Below are positions 23,801 to 38,800 of a stretch of 64,000 nt of DNA, piece by piece (positions within the stretch are counted from its first letter, which is position 1; each line of letters begins with the position of its first letter). The notes beneath the pieces are model-generated. The model did not search any database, was not told where the DNA came from, and worked only from the letters and a program-made list of their open reading frames with translations. The translations under genes and the position numbers were made by a program. Source of the DNA: Loripinus fragilis (lineage: Eukaryota > Mollusca > Bivalvia > Lucinida > Lucinidae); NCBI GenBank assembly GCA_964019695.1, contig OZ026517.1, positions 52,817,672 through 52,881,671 on the forward strand, written 5' to 3'.

Positions 23801-26800
23801 TCGCTAGCAAGGAAAGAGTTAAGCAAGGCTTGTTCAAATTCAATGTCTTGATTGTTTGAAGTTCTACATGTTTTACTGCAGCTGACAGTGAAATTTTTGA
23901 AAGGGCCAGATGGATGCTTACCTGTATATTTGAGCTTTATTCGAGTTGAAGATAAGAAAATTCCTAACAATTGCATGAAAGAAATTGTGATCAAATGTTA
24001 AATTTACATAAAAAGTCATTCAACCACTGGTAATGAAGAACCCAAACCAGTCTAGCTAAGCTATCTACTGGCTATGTATGATAACAGCTCATGGAAAAGC
24101 CACATAGTTACATCTGTATCAGTGTAAAGATGGCTACTAAGGTAAATGTTCTAAATTTTCAAACACTTTTCTCTTTCAGTTCGCAACTAAATGTTGGTTG
24201 CCAGAACTGGAATTCAGACTAGCAAACAGAGAAGACACTGAACTGACTGCTTCTTCTGTTTCTTTAGAAACCAAATAAGACTCGACATTTCATGAGAATC
24301 ATCTGCCAGCAGATGATTCACATGAAATGGCAAGCCTTATTTTTGCCAGAGAATCACAAATTATATCACAAAATTTGTCGTCTGCTGCAGTTGTGGTTGG
24401 CACTTTTTGACCCTTGTGATACAGGCCTTAGCAGACATGGATACATGATATTTTAAACCCATTTATGCCTTAGTGTTCTAAAAATGGAACATAAACAGTG
24501 TAGACTGAGTAAATCATCAGTGTCTACATTAACTACCATAACAGCAACAGGCAGCTACCACAAAAAAAGGAATTTAAATAATAGGCAATTCCGAGAAATC
24601 ATACAACAGGATTCGGCATATATGGGTTGAACTGTAGCATATGGCTTTTCCTGAACAAATCTAAGTCTACATTTTTGAGATAATAGTTTTCTTGAGTAAT
24701 GAACTGCTAATTCAAAACATTGCTTATCCTTTGCTTTCTATTTCTTATTTTAAAATTCACCATGTAAAAAAATGGGCCAGCAAATGAGTGAGATTTTCGT
24801 TCTTATCGCATATTCATAACAGCTTTATCTCCTAGTGTTGTCTGCTGATAACTTTTGCAAACAGTTTGGTTCGAGATCAGGCCCGACAATACGCCGGGCC
24901 TGATCTGAATCCAAAGTGTTTGACATTCTGATCGTATTCCTGAAAGAATTTTTCGATAAAGTGATTTTGAAAAAAATCAGCAGACGATCCGTTAGAGCTG
25001 TAAATTTTAATCAGAGACTTTATTTACATCCTTATTTTGAGTATGTGAGTTGCGAAGGCTCTTGCGAGTCTTTGCCTGAGCCTTTGCTGTTCGCAGATGC
25101 AGCAAGTATCAAAATGTCAGGTGCTGGCTCATATTTCTTTTCAGAGTCAAAATACACCACATAATAAAAGTATGTTCCTATGCATCATATAAAAACCAAA
25201 AATTCCTTGAAAAACGGTGCAAAACTCCATGTTAATCCATAAAGCAAATCCGTGAAAAAGGGGAAATAATTAGTTCTCTGCACACCTCTCGATGAGAAGC
25301 CAGTGATGGCAGTTACCTACCTTTACTAGCACTACCAGGTATTCCTAGAGAAGAACCAGTCGTGGACCTTGGTGTAGTTGGCACTGACCCGGGGATCGAG
25401 CCGTGTAGAAGGATACCTGACATGGATTGTAACGCATCCTGTAGCTGGCTCACCTGTGCAAAATGTATATAAGAGCTGATATTTCTAGCAAATAATTCAT
25501 ATTAAATATAAAATATGTCTTATTAACTATGAAAATGCAAAAAACAATGCACTAAAATGTTGTCTGCAACTGTTATGATTTTCTCATGAATGTTGTAAAT
25601 ATAAGGGATTAATGATACATTTGTGCAAAAATACCTATTCGTACAGCTGTATTAACCCATTGAGGCCCAGACTGATCATTTGGCCAATGCTTTTGATCGC
25701 AAAAACTTTCCATATGCCCATGACATTGTGACGATGTTATGGCATTTGAAAGTTTACAGGTGACGCCATTTTGTTTAAATAAACCCAGTGTAAGAAAAAG
25801 AATATTAAATGTTTAGCGGCATTTCAGTGTGAATTTGGTTAGAATAAGGTAAAATATATAAGAATAACAATCACACATGCTTGTTTCATACAATTAACGC
25901 TTGCCGGATCCCTTGGGAGATGTCTGAACACTTGGCCCATCAGCCTCATGTTTTGAACAGCTTCTTCGGGACCATGCCCTCATTTTCTCATGATTGGTTT
26001 GAATATGGGATTAAAGATGCTTTCGTTTTCTCATGAGCTATGTAAAGGAATATGGGATGTATGGTTAACATAGCATATATGGCATACGGTAAATGTTCTA
26101 AAATTGTGAACACTAGTTGCCTGCCAAAACGATCTAGACAAACAGCCCAGATAGATCAGACTGCTTTAAGCAGCCTCATCAGGGTCTTCCCTGTTTGCTA
26201 TTCCATTAAACATTTTGTTAATTCCAGCCCTGAAAACCAACATTTTATTTGAGATAAGAAAAGAGAAAAATGTTCAAAATTTTAGAACATTTACTGTACC
26301 TGTGATTGTAGAGATTCACAAGTCTTCTCCAATGACTTCTGCTTCTCCAAATCCACACTCTGGGTAGAAAACTGCGGCCCCGAGTTTATGCCTCCAGGGC
26401 CCATACTGGCGTCCATATTGTTGAGCATCTCTGCCCTGGCAAGGGTATTTTGTATCTCCTGGCTGTAGTTATAGGAGCTGTAGTCTTGAGGCCCACTGTT
26501 CTCCATTGTCTTAAACACCTGTGAACTTAGAATCTGGCTCTTCCAGGTCTGCAGTGATTGTACCTTGAATACCGAGCAGAAAACAAGTGAATATAATATG
26601 ACCAGGAAATGCCGCACGCACAGAGCACAGCCTACCCATTGGTTTAAACATATTTTGTTTTCATTAAAACAATTTACAATATACAATATAAAGAATAAGA
26701 ACTGAAGTGTACTGCTTGTTTAGTTCTCCTTAAAAAGCCTACCTTGCGATTTTTTTCTCATTGACCAGTTTACTCCAATGTAAACATGATAAAAGTGCTT

Positions 26801-29800
26801 GCATGGAATTTTGTATACAACTTAATATTTATTTTGTGCATCTTGTTTGTCTTTAGGATGTACTAAAAGGCTTTGTAGTGTCTGGTGGGTGGGGATGGAG
26901 GGGGGGGGCAAAGCTGTGGCCATGTGATGGCATGAACACAGTAGAGAAGGTCAGATGGACCAGACAGATAAAAGATGTGATACACATAAGGTTGCAAACA
27001 AAGGTTATGAACCGAGATAAGGGGGGCCTACAGTCTCTCAGGGGTTATATGGGCTTCGTTGCAAGAAAACCTGTCTTCAGGGTTTCCGACAAAGCGTGTT
27101 TCAAGCCAGCTTGCTCAGCTGCAGAGAGGATATAAAAAATTGAAATTTTGCTTGTAGCAAGTATAGATATGATAATATCTACTAAGCGAATAACAGGCAC
27201 TGATCAGACTGTGCAGATGAGCAGGCTGGTCTGTGCCTTTTTGTTCGCAAACATCCAAAGACAGGTTTTCATATGATCCCCTTTTTGTCATGATGATGGA
27301 AACTGGAAAGTGGTGAGACTACCAAGATGTCAGTTGGAGAATAGTTGTAATGAAGGCCACTACTGCTGGATGAAACTGTCAAGTTAAATTTAGTTTTTAC
27401 AGGTTGTGACTCAAAGAATTATGCTAATTTATTAATCTCCCCTTAAATCTGAAATACCATGAATAATCTCCCCTTACCTCCTTCCATAGCTGCCTTATGG
27501 CCTCCAACTGTAATGTTCTCAATTGTCTTTCTTGATCATATAATTTTCTTTGCCTGAAAATACAAAAACAAGGCAAATTGGACGAATTTATATCCCCTGA
27601 CGAAGGGTTATTTGAGAGAAACATGTAAATCACAAAACATAAATCCCATTTCTCTAATCCTTAGTTCACCTACAGTATCATTCAGATCATAACAAACGCC
27701 TGTCAAGTATGTTTTAGTGCTTAGTTCAATAAAAAATATACTTACATCTGCACAATTTCAATATCTGACCTTTAAACCCAACCTCAGAGATCAAGATTGT
27801 GTGTAAATTCAAAGTGTTACCTTGTATGTAGGTCTACACTTCTTCCACTTTACTTTGATATGCAACATGACCACTTTTAGAAAGGAACAAAAAAAAATAA
27901 CCTTTTGACCCCACCCCAGGGGTCGTTGGTGCGTGTAATGACAGCATACTTGCTTTCATGGTGCTCTGTGCTCAATTCCATTTAATTTGATATGCAACAT
28001 GACTACTTTCAGTAAAAGATATAGTTTGACCTTTTGACCCCACCCCCTGGGTCAAGGGTGTGTCTGTGGGCAAAATATTTGCAACCATGTTGCTGCCAGC
28101 GTCGCCAGCTTTAATTTGATATGCAACATGACTACTTTCAGAAAAATATATAGTTTGACCTTTTGACCCAACCCCCTGGGTAGAGGATGTGTCTGTGGGC
28201 TAAATATTTGCTACCATGTTGCTGCCAGCGTCGTCAGCTTTAATTTGATATGCAACATGACCATATTCTGAAAAAGTTTAATTTTGGTCTCGGCCCCACC
28301 CCCTAAGTCCACCCAAGGGGCCCGGAATCAGGTCTTCAAACTGAAATTCCATTTGATATGTTTCATGTCTATTGCTGCTCTGCCTGCATGCAAAATTTCA
28401 GCAAAAAATATTAATAATTATCTTTGTTATTGCAAAATTTAAATATTTGACCTTTGACCCCTTAGGTGGGGTCAAAGGGGGTAGGGTAAAACTTTGACAC
28501 TGCCATTCTTATCTACAGGCACTTGGCAATCATGGTCTATAGTGAGAAGTTGTTAAATATAATAGCTTTGATGAAATGTGAAGATCATCACACAAAAAAG
28601 CTAACAACGGACTTGCCTTATAATTGCCTATACTTAAACAAGGGCAATAACTCAAGTGTTAAGGGGTCGATTTTTACCAAACTTATAGGATATCTAGAGT
28701 CCATGGTACTTATCATTTGTACCAAGAATGAATTAAATCTGACCAATAGGTACTGAGATATGGTTCCGGACAGACAAAAGGTGCGGGCGGATGGACGGAA
28801 TGGACGGACGGAATGGACGGACGGAATGGACGGACGGACGACGCCAAAACTATATCCCTCTGACTTCGTCGGGGGATAATAATCTGAAGAATGCCCAGAC
28901 AAACACTGTATAACAACATTTTCAAACACCTTTAACCCTTTATCCCATAGGATATTTTTAGATCATGACATCATTTTTATTTTTAGACATCAAAAAAAAA
29001 AATCAAGAAAAATTAATTAAAACTTTGAATACTTTAGAAAATATTATGGAAAATGGAGACTTTGCTCCTTGGAGCAAAGGCTCCATTTTCCATAAAATTT
29101 TCAAATACATGATATTTCAAAGGCGTCTAAAGGCTTTATTATGGAGTAAAGGGTTAACCATTTTCCAGCCATTCACGGCAATTGTTGTCTGCTCTCTTTT
29201 CTGCCTTTGTTTGCATTGATGCTTTATGTTGGGACTTCATCTGCTTATGTACTTTGGTAGCATATATTATAACAATATGGACCCAGATTGTTTGCTTCCA
29301 TGGTATAAGTATTCTGGTGTGCATTTGAATATATGCAGCAGACACCATTTTCAGGACAAAAAAATATTGGCAAGGTAGATAATATGTTGGTATTTACATT
29401 GTTCCTGTTTATTTTTGTGCATAAAATTGTGACTTATTTCCTTATCATCATTTTCAATATGTTTACTCCAAAGAACCATCTACATGAAACTTGGTGGTCT
29501 TGATGCGACTTGGTGGGAGACATAATTGGGAGATTGTGTGTGACCCCTTGATATATCCAAAGTTTACTGTCTCACAATTTTGTACAAAAATATATAGCAA
29601 AAAAAACAAACAAAAATCTAACTTAGTTATTGCAAAATTTGAATATTTGACCTCAGACCCCCTCCAAATGGTCAAGAGGGTGGGGTAAAATATACTGACG
29701 GACTTTAAAAACGCAACACTTTGATAACAGCTTTAGTTTATGTCTCGAAAAAGAAGGTAGAACAATAATTTGGATTGTATATTAAAGAGCATTTATTTGT

Positions 29801-32800
29801 AAGTAAAATATGGAAAACTTGTCCAACTTAGATGAACTTAATGCATTAAAATGTAAACTTTTGAGATAGGGGTCAACTGTTTCATGTGACCAAATGTTAT
29901 GGATGAAAGATTCCCTACTTCTATAAATCAAGAAACACTAGAAGCATCACATTTGTATCATGGACTTTGTTAGTCATCTCGGAATCACTCTCATATTGAT
30001 TGGCAGGTCTGCGATGCAGCTTATTTGCGTATATGATGTTTATCTGGGTGTACCATTTCATTCAATAGCATAAAATCTCCTCTCCTTAAGAAATGTTTAA
30101 ATGGCTAAATTCATACGAAGCAAATAATGTCGTCCAGTTTAGTTGTACATTTAAAACTTAAGTGTTTGCTGAAGAAGCCAACTCATGATGACATTATCGA
30201 AGCAATGGAAGTTTACATTCAACAGTCTTTTGGAAGATATAAGGGGAAGTTAGTGTTGCGTAATTAAAGTCCGTCAGTATAGTTGACACCGTTGTGTTAA
30301 TCTACAGACACTGTGAAATTATAACCCATAGTGAACAGTTGCTAGATATAATAGCTTGTGGGAAAATAAGTTCATCACATAAAATGCTAATGTAGCTTTT
30401 GCTATATGATTGACCATTCTAGCTAAATCAAGGGAAATAACTCAGGTCTTATTGAGTTTATTCTGATGAAATTTATTATGTATTGACCATTCAATGAAGT
30501 CATTATCTATACCAAGAATGCCTAAAATCTGACAAATGGTACCAAATGTCAAATTTTATGCATTTCTTGGTATAGATTATAAGATATAGATAATAAGGGT
30601 CCAGGTGGTCAGACAGCCGGACGCTCAAAACACCAAATCATCAACAGGGGATAATAAAAGAATCTATCATGAGTGTGAGAGTGGGATGGAAAAATCTGTC
30701 CCGAGGATCACCGATTGGCATCCTGTAGCTTGCTGAGTGATGACAAACGATGATCGCAAGGGACAGATTTTTCTATCCCATCCTCACACGAATAATGGAT
30801 TCTTTTTCTTGCTCACTGCTAAATAACTCATTTTATATTGGAAAAACATGAAAAAGACTTCTAGAAAATCCTGAATTCACTAATATGCAACATGGTGACG
30901 TCATTTTAACATTACAATGATGTCACAGATCGACGTGCAGCCAGCATGCAGCGGACATGCGGCTGTTTGGTTTTTTATCTTTCTTGAGGGCTGGTACAGG
31001 TATGTGAGAAAGAAGTATCTCACATGGGTAAAACAACGAAAATCCCAATCTGGTGGGCGAGAATAAATCAGTACCTGTCTAGTTCTGTCCTGAGTACCAC
31101 AATATGGTCCTCAGCTCTCTTTGCTCTGATTTCCCTCCTCACTCGGACCACCTCAACATCATGTTCTCTTGCCCAGTAACCTCGCCAGAAACTCTGGATC
31201 TTTGTAGCAGCCTTTACATCTAATAGGAGGGAAAAAACAATAATTAGGCATGCATGTTACCATTGGTTTAAAGTTCAAAATTTCCCAAATCCTGAAATTA
31301 AGTGTGCTTACAAAATAGTAAAAATTTCAAATTAAAATGGACTATAATTTTTAAGATATACTGAAAATAAACCAAAGGCCATGCATTAAAACAGATAACC
31401 ACAAGTAGTTTACAAATTTTGGTAAGGCCTAAATGAAATATATGTGTGGTTCCTGTTGCATACCAACAAAATTTAGGGAAGGTAGGTAGGGAAATTATTA
31501 AATTTTGTTATAACATTTAACAAAGAGAATAGTGACAAAATCTTTAAAAAAGCCCATTTTAGGTGTTTTTTCTCCAAAGACTATTTTAATGTTTAGGGTA
31601 GGGTTAAAAAAATTAGGGTAGGTAGGCCAACAGGAACCACACATACATTTCATTTAAGCCTAACATAATGTAATGACTTCATGGCCCTAACAATACTGCA
31701 TATATATGACAAACCTTAGTGTTTTCACACTGAAAAATGCTATTTCAAAGTAGATTTAGGGTCATATGATAAATAGGTTCTAACATTCATGCTCCTGTAT
31801 TATTGTAATAAACTTGTTGCGAAAAAGCAATAAAATGCCTCGCAAGCCTCACATTTTATAGCTTTTTCTCGACTCATTTATTAAATTCAATCCTGTAAGA
31901 TCATCTATATACAACACCACATAATTCCCCTCAAAAAGTTAATGTTGGCATTGCATTCAACTTTATATGCTGTTAGAACTATTTTCGAAAAAAGTGGCTT
32001 GGCTCTTTGACTCCTTTACCTATCAAATAGGCCCCAGAGCATAACTGCCATTAAAAATTGCCCAGTATGGCATCATAGTCTAGAATTTTTATCCACAAAG
32101 ACTCAGCTGAATCAAACAGACTGAAATAGGAGTTATCAATCAGTGAAACAAATCGCTGTTTCACAATGTTTAAAGGACAATAACTCTTATAAAATTTGAA
32201 CTACCTTGACCTCAACATAATAAGCCCTAAATCACAGTGTTTTATAGGACTTTAGTTAAGAGTGTGTACCAAAAAAAATTTATTATCTCTAATCCAAAAC
32301 ATAGGTTGTGGGTACTCCAAAGAACTGTCTCAATGAGATAGTTCTTTTGAGCACCCAAAACATATGTTAAAACTGATGAGTAAGAAAATATTTACAATTT
32401 TACGCTCAAAAATTTTGTTTATCAAAATCTATGGTCTTAGGATTCAAAAAGTCTACTAGCTCATTTTGATTAAAACCAGGAACAAACCTCATCCTTTAAT
32501 TCTTGAAAAGACAATAACTCAGTTAAAATCTGGTTGGTTTTAACCTACTACATGTAACCACATCATGATCGTCTATACAGCATGCTATAGCCTAGACTGG
32601 ATTGATTTACAGGCTTACCTATACCTTTCTTGTTCCAATATACAGTAAAACCTGTGTAAAACAGCCACTCTCAAAATGACCAAAAATGGTTTTCAAGACT
32701 GATTATTGCTTAATGCAGGTCAAAAGTATTGCAGAATGCTCCAAAGGAGCATTCTGCAATACTTTCTACCTTCATTAAGCTACCATTTGTCATTACGACC

Positions 32801-35800
32801 TTAGTTTTGTATATTTTTGAGTGGCTGATTAACACAGGTTTTAAGGTATGGTATAAATACAATAGAGGATCTAACATGAGTGCTCATAATTTATTTAACA
32901 AGTTGGGGAAAAGAGATTGTATGCGAGGCTTGCCAACGAGTTTAATAAATTCAACAATACATGAGCAGGTATGTTAGATTATATTTATCATATTATTCTA
33001 AAACTACTTCAAAATTGTGTTTATTGCATGAAAATGACAAGATTTTCAATATATGTGACGTTATTACAGCCGTCAATACATAACGTTAGCAAAATCTGTA
33101 AATCACTAGTGGTTTATTGATTTAATGCATGGTGTTATATCACTCCTAGGTGTGACGTCCTATGATAAAGAATCTTATACTCTTGGTCATTGGATAAGAA
33201 ATTTATGTAACTTGGTTTAGCAGTGCTTTTAGGGTTAAAACACACCTAAATTTATGCAAACAGTGAAGATCATTATCAAACTTCTCAATCAGCAGCAAAT
33301 TTGATCAAGCAAAGGTTTCATCTGGCTATACATGTACCTTTCAATGAACCCTTTGCCTCATGACCTCAAAATGTATTATTAGTATAGATCAATTAACCAA
33401 TCAAAATGCCAGAAATGATTTTTCCAAAATCCTGAACTACCAATCAGACTAATTGTAACATATAATACATTGGCTGTTCTGCCTCGCAAGACTTCACAAT
33501 TTATCAACAAGAAAAGCCGAAAATTGTGAATGGGAAATAATTTTTAACCAGCTTGCAAGAAAGTTCAGTATTTCAGAGCTGTTGGATGACCAGAAAAATT
33601 CTGTAAAAAGTATTATTGATGATCACAGAGATGCATGTTGGTTGGTTTTCCAAAAAATTGGAAGCTTTGTTTTCACTTTGATTTGTTACACCAAATGTGG
33701 TTGGTCAAACAGCTGGTTGCTATTTTTTTTCTTATGACCTACTCAATCGAAAAAAAAAAAAACATAGTTGTGAGGCAAAGCGTCTGGATACTTGATAGGA
33801 CAAGATACAATTTGATCAGGATCTACACAATCATTTCCATGTAGCATATTAAAGGCATCAATAATAAAAGGTATCTGAATACATTATATTAGAATTCAGG
33901 TCTTTGGATAAAAGTGTGAACTTAAAAGATAAATATTTCTCAACCAAAACATATTTTATGGGTACTCAAAAGAACCGTCTCAATGAGACGGTTCTTTTGA
34001 GCATCCAAAACATATGATAAAACTGATGGACAAGAAAATATTCACATTTTTACACTCAAAATGTTTGGTTATCCAGACCAATGGAATTGTTAGGGAGTTA
34101 ATGTGTAAAACTTTGTACCGTAAATGGACCAGAGCTCCAGATTATCAGCATTTTACATGTTGGATTTTCTTATTTTTCATCAAAAGAGCGGAATAGGATG
34201 GGGTAGCTTGCTCGAATTTCATTTAACTTTTTCCTTGCTAGCAGCGACTTTATCGTGTGCTGATATGATAACCTTTGCAAACAGTGTGGACCCAGAACAG
34301 GACTGACAAAATGTTGGTCCTGGTCTGGATCCAAACTGTTTAACAATCTGATAGTGTTCCTGAAACTTTTTTTTTTAAAGTTAATTTTGAAGAAAGTCAG
34401 CAGACGACAGCAAAAGCATGAAAAAGAAAACTATTTGCAAAGGTTATCAGTAGACAAAAGTCCCTCCTAGCAAAAAAAATAATAATGGAAATTAAGATAA
34501 ATAACTTCAATATTCAGTAGAAAAAAATGTCTTTTCTAAAGCTATGCAATTCTGTACATTCTTTTGAGCACATAGGACATAAGTTTTGGTATGGAAAAAA
34601 AGCTTTTTTTGCTTTATTTGCCATAACAAAGTCCATCTTAGATATCATATAAAAGTGAGATCCTGATATTTCTTATTTCTCAGCAAAATCGTATGTTGTG
34701 GATACTCATTGGAAGTGCCTCAATGAGATGCATCTAATAAACACCACATAAATTGGAAAAATAAAAATATTTTTAGGTCTAGCGCTATGCATATATGCCT
34801 TCTAATCTGGAGCTCTGAGCACCATTATATGGGCTATGCCGCAGGAAAACCTGACTTTGTTGGATGCAAACAACAAAGGCACAGACCAGCTTACACGTTC
34901 GTGCAGTCTTATCAGCACCTTTATTATTTGCTCTCTGCTAAACTCACTATACAGTAAAACCTGTCTAAAGCAGCCACTCAAAAAGATGACCAAAAATTAG
35001 TTTTCAAGACCGATTATCGCTTAATGCAGGTCAAAGGTATTGCAGAATGCTCCAAGAGAGAGCCTTCATTAAGCTACCATTTGTCTTTAAGACCTTTGTT
35101 TTGTTTATTTTTGAGTGGCCCCTTAAGACAGGTTTTACTGTATATGCAATATTTCACTATTCTAATTCCCTCAGTAACTCAACAGGCTGGGTTAAGTATT
35201 ACATGGTCCCAAGCTCCTAAGACAGGTTTTCTCGTAATGTGGCCCATATGGGCCTGATCACATGAAAATATGTCTTCAGAGTTTGCGGCCAAATACGGCC
35301 TAATCAGCCTGCTCAGATACAGAGACTAGCTTGAATAATGAAATTTTGTATCTAAAACATTTACTGGTTGTATTATACTTTCGAGCGACTTAACAAAAAT
35401 TTAAAAGGGGCTGCTCAGACTGCGTAAATGTGCAGGCTGGTCGGCGCCTTTGTTGTTCTCCTGCAACAAAATCAGGTTTTCATGTGACGCAGCCCATATA
35501 GAAGTGAGATTAAGCACACACCTTCTGCTAGTATAGCATCACTCGTGGGTCGTGAGTAAATCCCAGAATCTCGTAAACTATTATTATGGTCCTTGGACAC
35601 GGCAAGTCGTCCAGAACTTATCACTTTCTCTGGGATGGTTTTAATCATTTTTCCTTTAGTTCTAGTATCACACTCCGTGGTGGCGGGTCTACGTGAAGTG
35701 GAATATTTACCAGGAATGTAATCCGAATGAGTCCGAGAAACTGTTGTTTTCGCTACCGGAATTGCTGTTTTAGCACCACTCACATGAGAGTCAGTACTTC

Positions 35801-38800
35801 TCTCCTTTTTCCTATCACTCACTTGCTTATTTCTTTTGTCGTCAGTCTTAGTCTTTTGAGAAGTTTTCCGCACCTTTTTCTCTGCTGCAGATTTTATCAA
35901 GTTTAACTCCTCCGCTAGAATGTTTTCAACATTCTCCTTCTCTCTATCTCTTGCCTTATGCAGCACTTGTTCAATTTGTGAAGTGTCTTGACTAGTGTCA
36001 TAATCCATAGCCTGAGCAGTGGGTGGGGTACGTTTCTTAGCCCCAACAACTGGTTCATTACCAGATAGCTGAGGCTGAGATACATTGAAATCTGGTTTAA
36101 ATAATCCTTTGAACATTTCTTGATTTAGAGGTTTAATCGGTCTCTTGTCATATGCATCATACTTATTGTCACCAATGGCAGTTGCTGGTCGGTTCTCCGC
36201 TCTGGAGAAGTACTCCATGAAGTTTGCTGTAGCTGGAGCTGAGAGCTGGGAAACACTTGGAGCTGTCATTGGTCTGCTTGGATTGGGGGTGACAGGAGTT
36301 TTCATGTAGTCGACTGGTAGGTAAGTGGATTCGGAGTCTAGGAGACTAGATGTACTCTTCTTGTCATAATCTGTAAAAGAAAGAAGCCTTTGCTAGTTCT
36401 AAAATTTTGAACACTTTTTTTGTTCTGTTCTCAAATAAAATGCTGGTTATCAAGGCTGGAATTCGCAAAATACTTATCAGAATAGCAAACAGGGAAGCCC
36501 ATGATCAGACCACTTCTTCAGAAGCAGTCTGATCTGGGTCTGCACTATTTGTCTAGGCTAGAAAGGCTGCTGTGATAAATGCTCTTAAATTTCCAACCCT
36601 TTTCTTGTTCTGTTCTCAAATAAAATGTTGGTTATCAAGGCTGGAATTCGCAAAATATTTGTCAGAACAGCAAACAGAGAAGCAGTCTGATCTGGGTTTG
36701 CACTATTTGTCAAGGTCTTTTTGGCAGGCAAATAGTGTTTGAAATTTTAGAAGGATGTTCAAAAATTATGAACATTCTCCTCTTGCTGTTCTCAAATAAA
36801 ATCAGGGTCTGCCCTGTTTGCTAAGATAAAAACAATCTTCAAGAACACAAATACATCATTTTATAGGAAGTTTGACTGACAACCCCTTTAATTATAGAAT
36901 GGACAATTCCATACTTATTGTATCAATATGTATGGGATAATCCATCAGACTGAAAAGGGTTTACTCTGATCTGGGTTCAAACTTTTGGCAAAGGTTATCA
37001 GCAGATGACAAAAAGTTGGCGCAAGTAAAAAAAGAGTTAATCACATAAATTTGTGGATAAGTGGGCTTTCTCAAAAATTTTCAGCTAGAACTGATTCAAA
37101 TTACTTTACATTTGAGCCACGACATGAAATTTCCAACTATGAGGTATGTACGACCAGCAAAGGCTCAGACCAGCCTGCGCATACGCGCAGTCTGATCAGA
37201 GCCTTTGTAGGTCGCTTGAATATTCTTTTAACTTTAAGCTACTGACCAAACAGCATTTGGAGTTTCTAAGCTTAACAGGAAGCTGCACAGGCTTGTCTGA
37301 GTCTACACTTGCCAAAATGCCACACTGTTGGAAATCACATGCCTTGGCTCATTTAGTTTAACTTGTCATATTATAGGCATAATTTGTCAGACATTTAACC
37401 TTGTTATATCATATTTAAGAAATAAAATTTTATTTTTCTTCCTTCATGATGTGATGAAGACAGTGGGTGGAGCTAATGTAGAATTTTGCAACAACCACTG
37501 ACTACACCATTAAGGGTTGAAAAATAAAATTTCAGTTCTTATATTTACACTTTATTTTAAAATTATTTTGCAGTGTTATTCGTAAAAATTCAACGTGAAT
37601 TAAGCGAAATGCGTGGGACAGAAATGTTATTTATCAACATGGTCAGCCATGGCGTTCAACACCTGTCGCCATGACGTTACATCAATCGAACATTACGTAG
37701 ACCAATCATGACGTTTGTTTATTTGCCACATCACTAGATAGGGCATTATATGCAGACAAATATCCTCATCGCAAATAAAGACAATTGCTCGATAAAAGTT
37801 CATTGAAGGCAAGACAAGCCAAGGTCTGGTTCAGGGAAGAAGCAGAGGAGTTCTAAATGCTATATCTACTGACCTTCTGATGTAACATCCTGCATGGAAA
37901 GGTCATTCAGCTCTTGTCCTGATCTCTCCTGGTACCCGCTTTGTATCGAGCTCACAGATGTACCTGAAAAGATAAGGAATTTTAATCTCGGTCAAAACAA
38001 ATATAACGCTTTACCCAGAATTGCATGGGCCTATGTAGCCTAATCTACCTGTACCCCTTGACATAAGCATAACTTTTGCATGCTTTTTGCCATCTGCTGA
38101 TTTTTTTTCAAAACTAAGTTTTTCAAAAAATTCTTTCAGGAATTCCATCAGAGAGTCTCCTTTTAATACGCTATTATAATAATGAGTGAGTGAGTTTGTG
38201 TTTCGTGTTTTAAGTCCCACCAACAGCTAAGGTCATAGTGAGATGGGGCCTAGGCTTATGGTCTCATTCTACAAACTAAAGGGTATCAAACAGTTTGGAT
38301 CCAGATCAAGCCCAACATTTTGTCTGGCTTGATCTGGGTTCAAACTGTTTGCAAAAGTATTCAGCAGACGACACAAGCAGGTAAAGAGTTGATAAGTCTG
38401 CATGTACCTACATAGACTGAGAACTAACTGGGTCCATACTGTTTGTAAAGCCCTATCGCGACTATAGCAGTTGACAAATACATGCATGTCTGTAATCTGC
38501 GGATTTTCTCAAGCAACTTCTTTCAGGAATTCCATCAGTGAGTCAAACAGTTTGGACCAAGACCAAGATCAAGCCCAACAAAATGTGGGGCTTGACATGG
38601 GTCCAAACTGTTTGCAAATATGAGCAGCAGAAGACAGAGACAGGTAAAGGGATGATAAGTCTCTATGTACCTAGAGGATTTTACATGAGTGCTCATGTTT
38701 TATTGAATTTATTTATCGAAATGGGGAAAAGCGATAAAATGTGAGGCTTGCCGAGCATTTTATCGCTTTTTCGCAATGAGTTTAATAAATTCAATAATAC

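Larger units (their letters stand above)
23189..25320 (-). other. CEP97 intron h-i
   Basis: Two adjacent TTAA-family copies share one TTAA (23462-23604 and 23601-23822); then family L (24120-24265), a family G fragment (24272-24415), another TTAA-family copy (24826-24990) and a family D remnant. Nothing coding seen. Confidence 0.65.
26564..27477 (-). other. CEP97 intron f-g
   Basis: Holds a G-rich run (26881-26910) and a family B element (27040-27285). Otherwise nothing recognised. Confidence 0.6.
27554..31074 (-). other. CEP97 intron e-f
   Basis: Almost filled by repeats: a tandem-unit element (27591-28879), families K and O end to end (28932-29375), a related tandem-unit element interrupted by a TA-flanked element (29691-30281), and a foldback at 30663-30815. 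Confidence 0.7.
31220..35521 (-). other. CEP97 intron d-e
   Basis: Holds a foldback (31421-31663), family I (31765-31885, 32862-33180), family F (32265-32440, 33925-34085, 34540-34790), family E (32641-32848), a TTAA-family copy (34223-34470), and family B copies, one split by family E (34826-35250). Confidence 0.7.
36371..37873 (-). other. CEP97 intron c-d
   Basis: Family L copies lie head to tail at 36380-36820, followed by a TTAA-family remnant (36945-37039) and a family C copy (37114-37357). 37360-37873 shows nothing clear. Confidence 0.6.
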
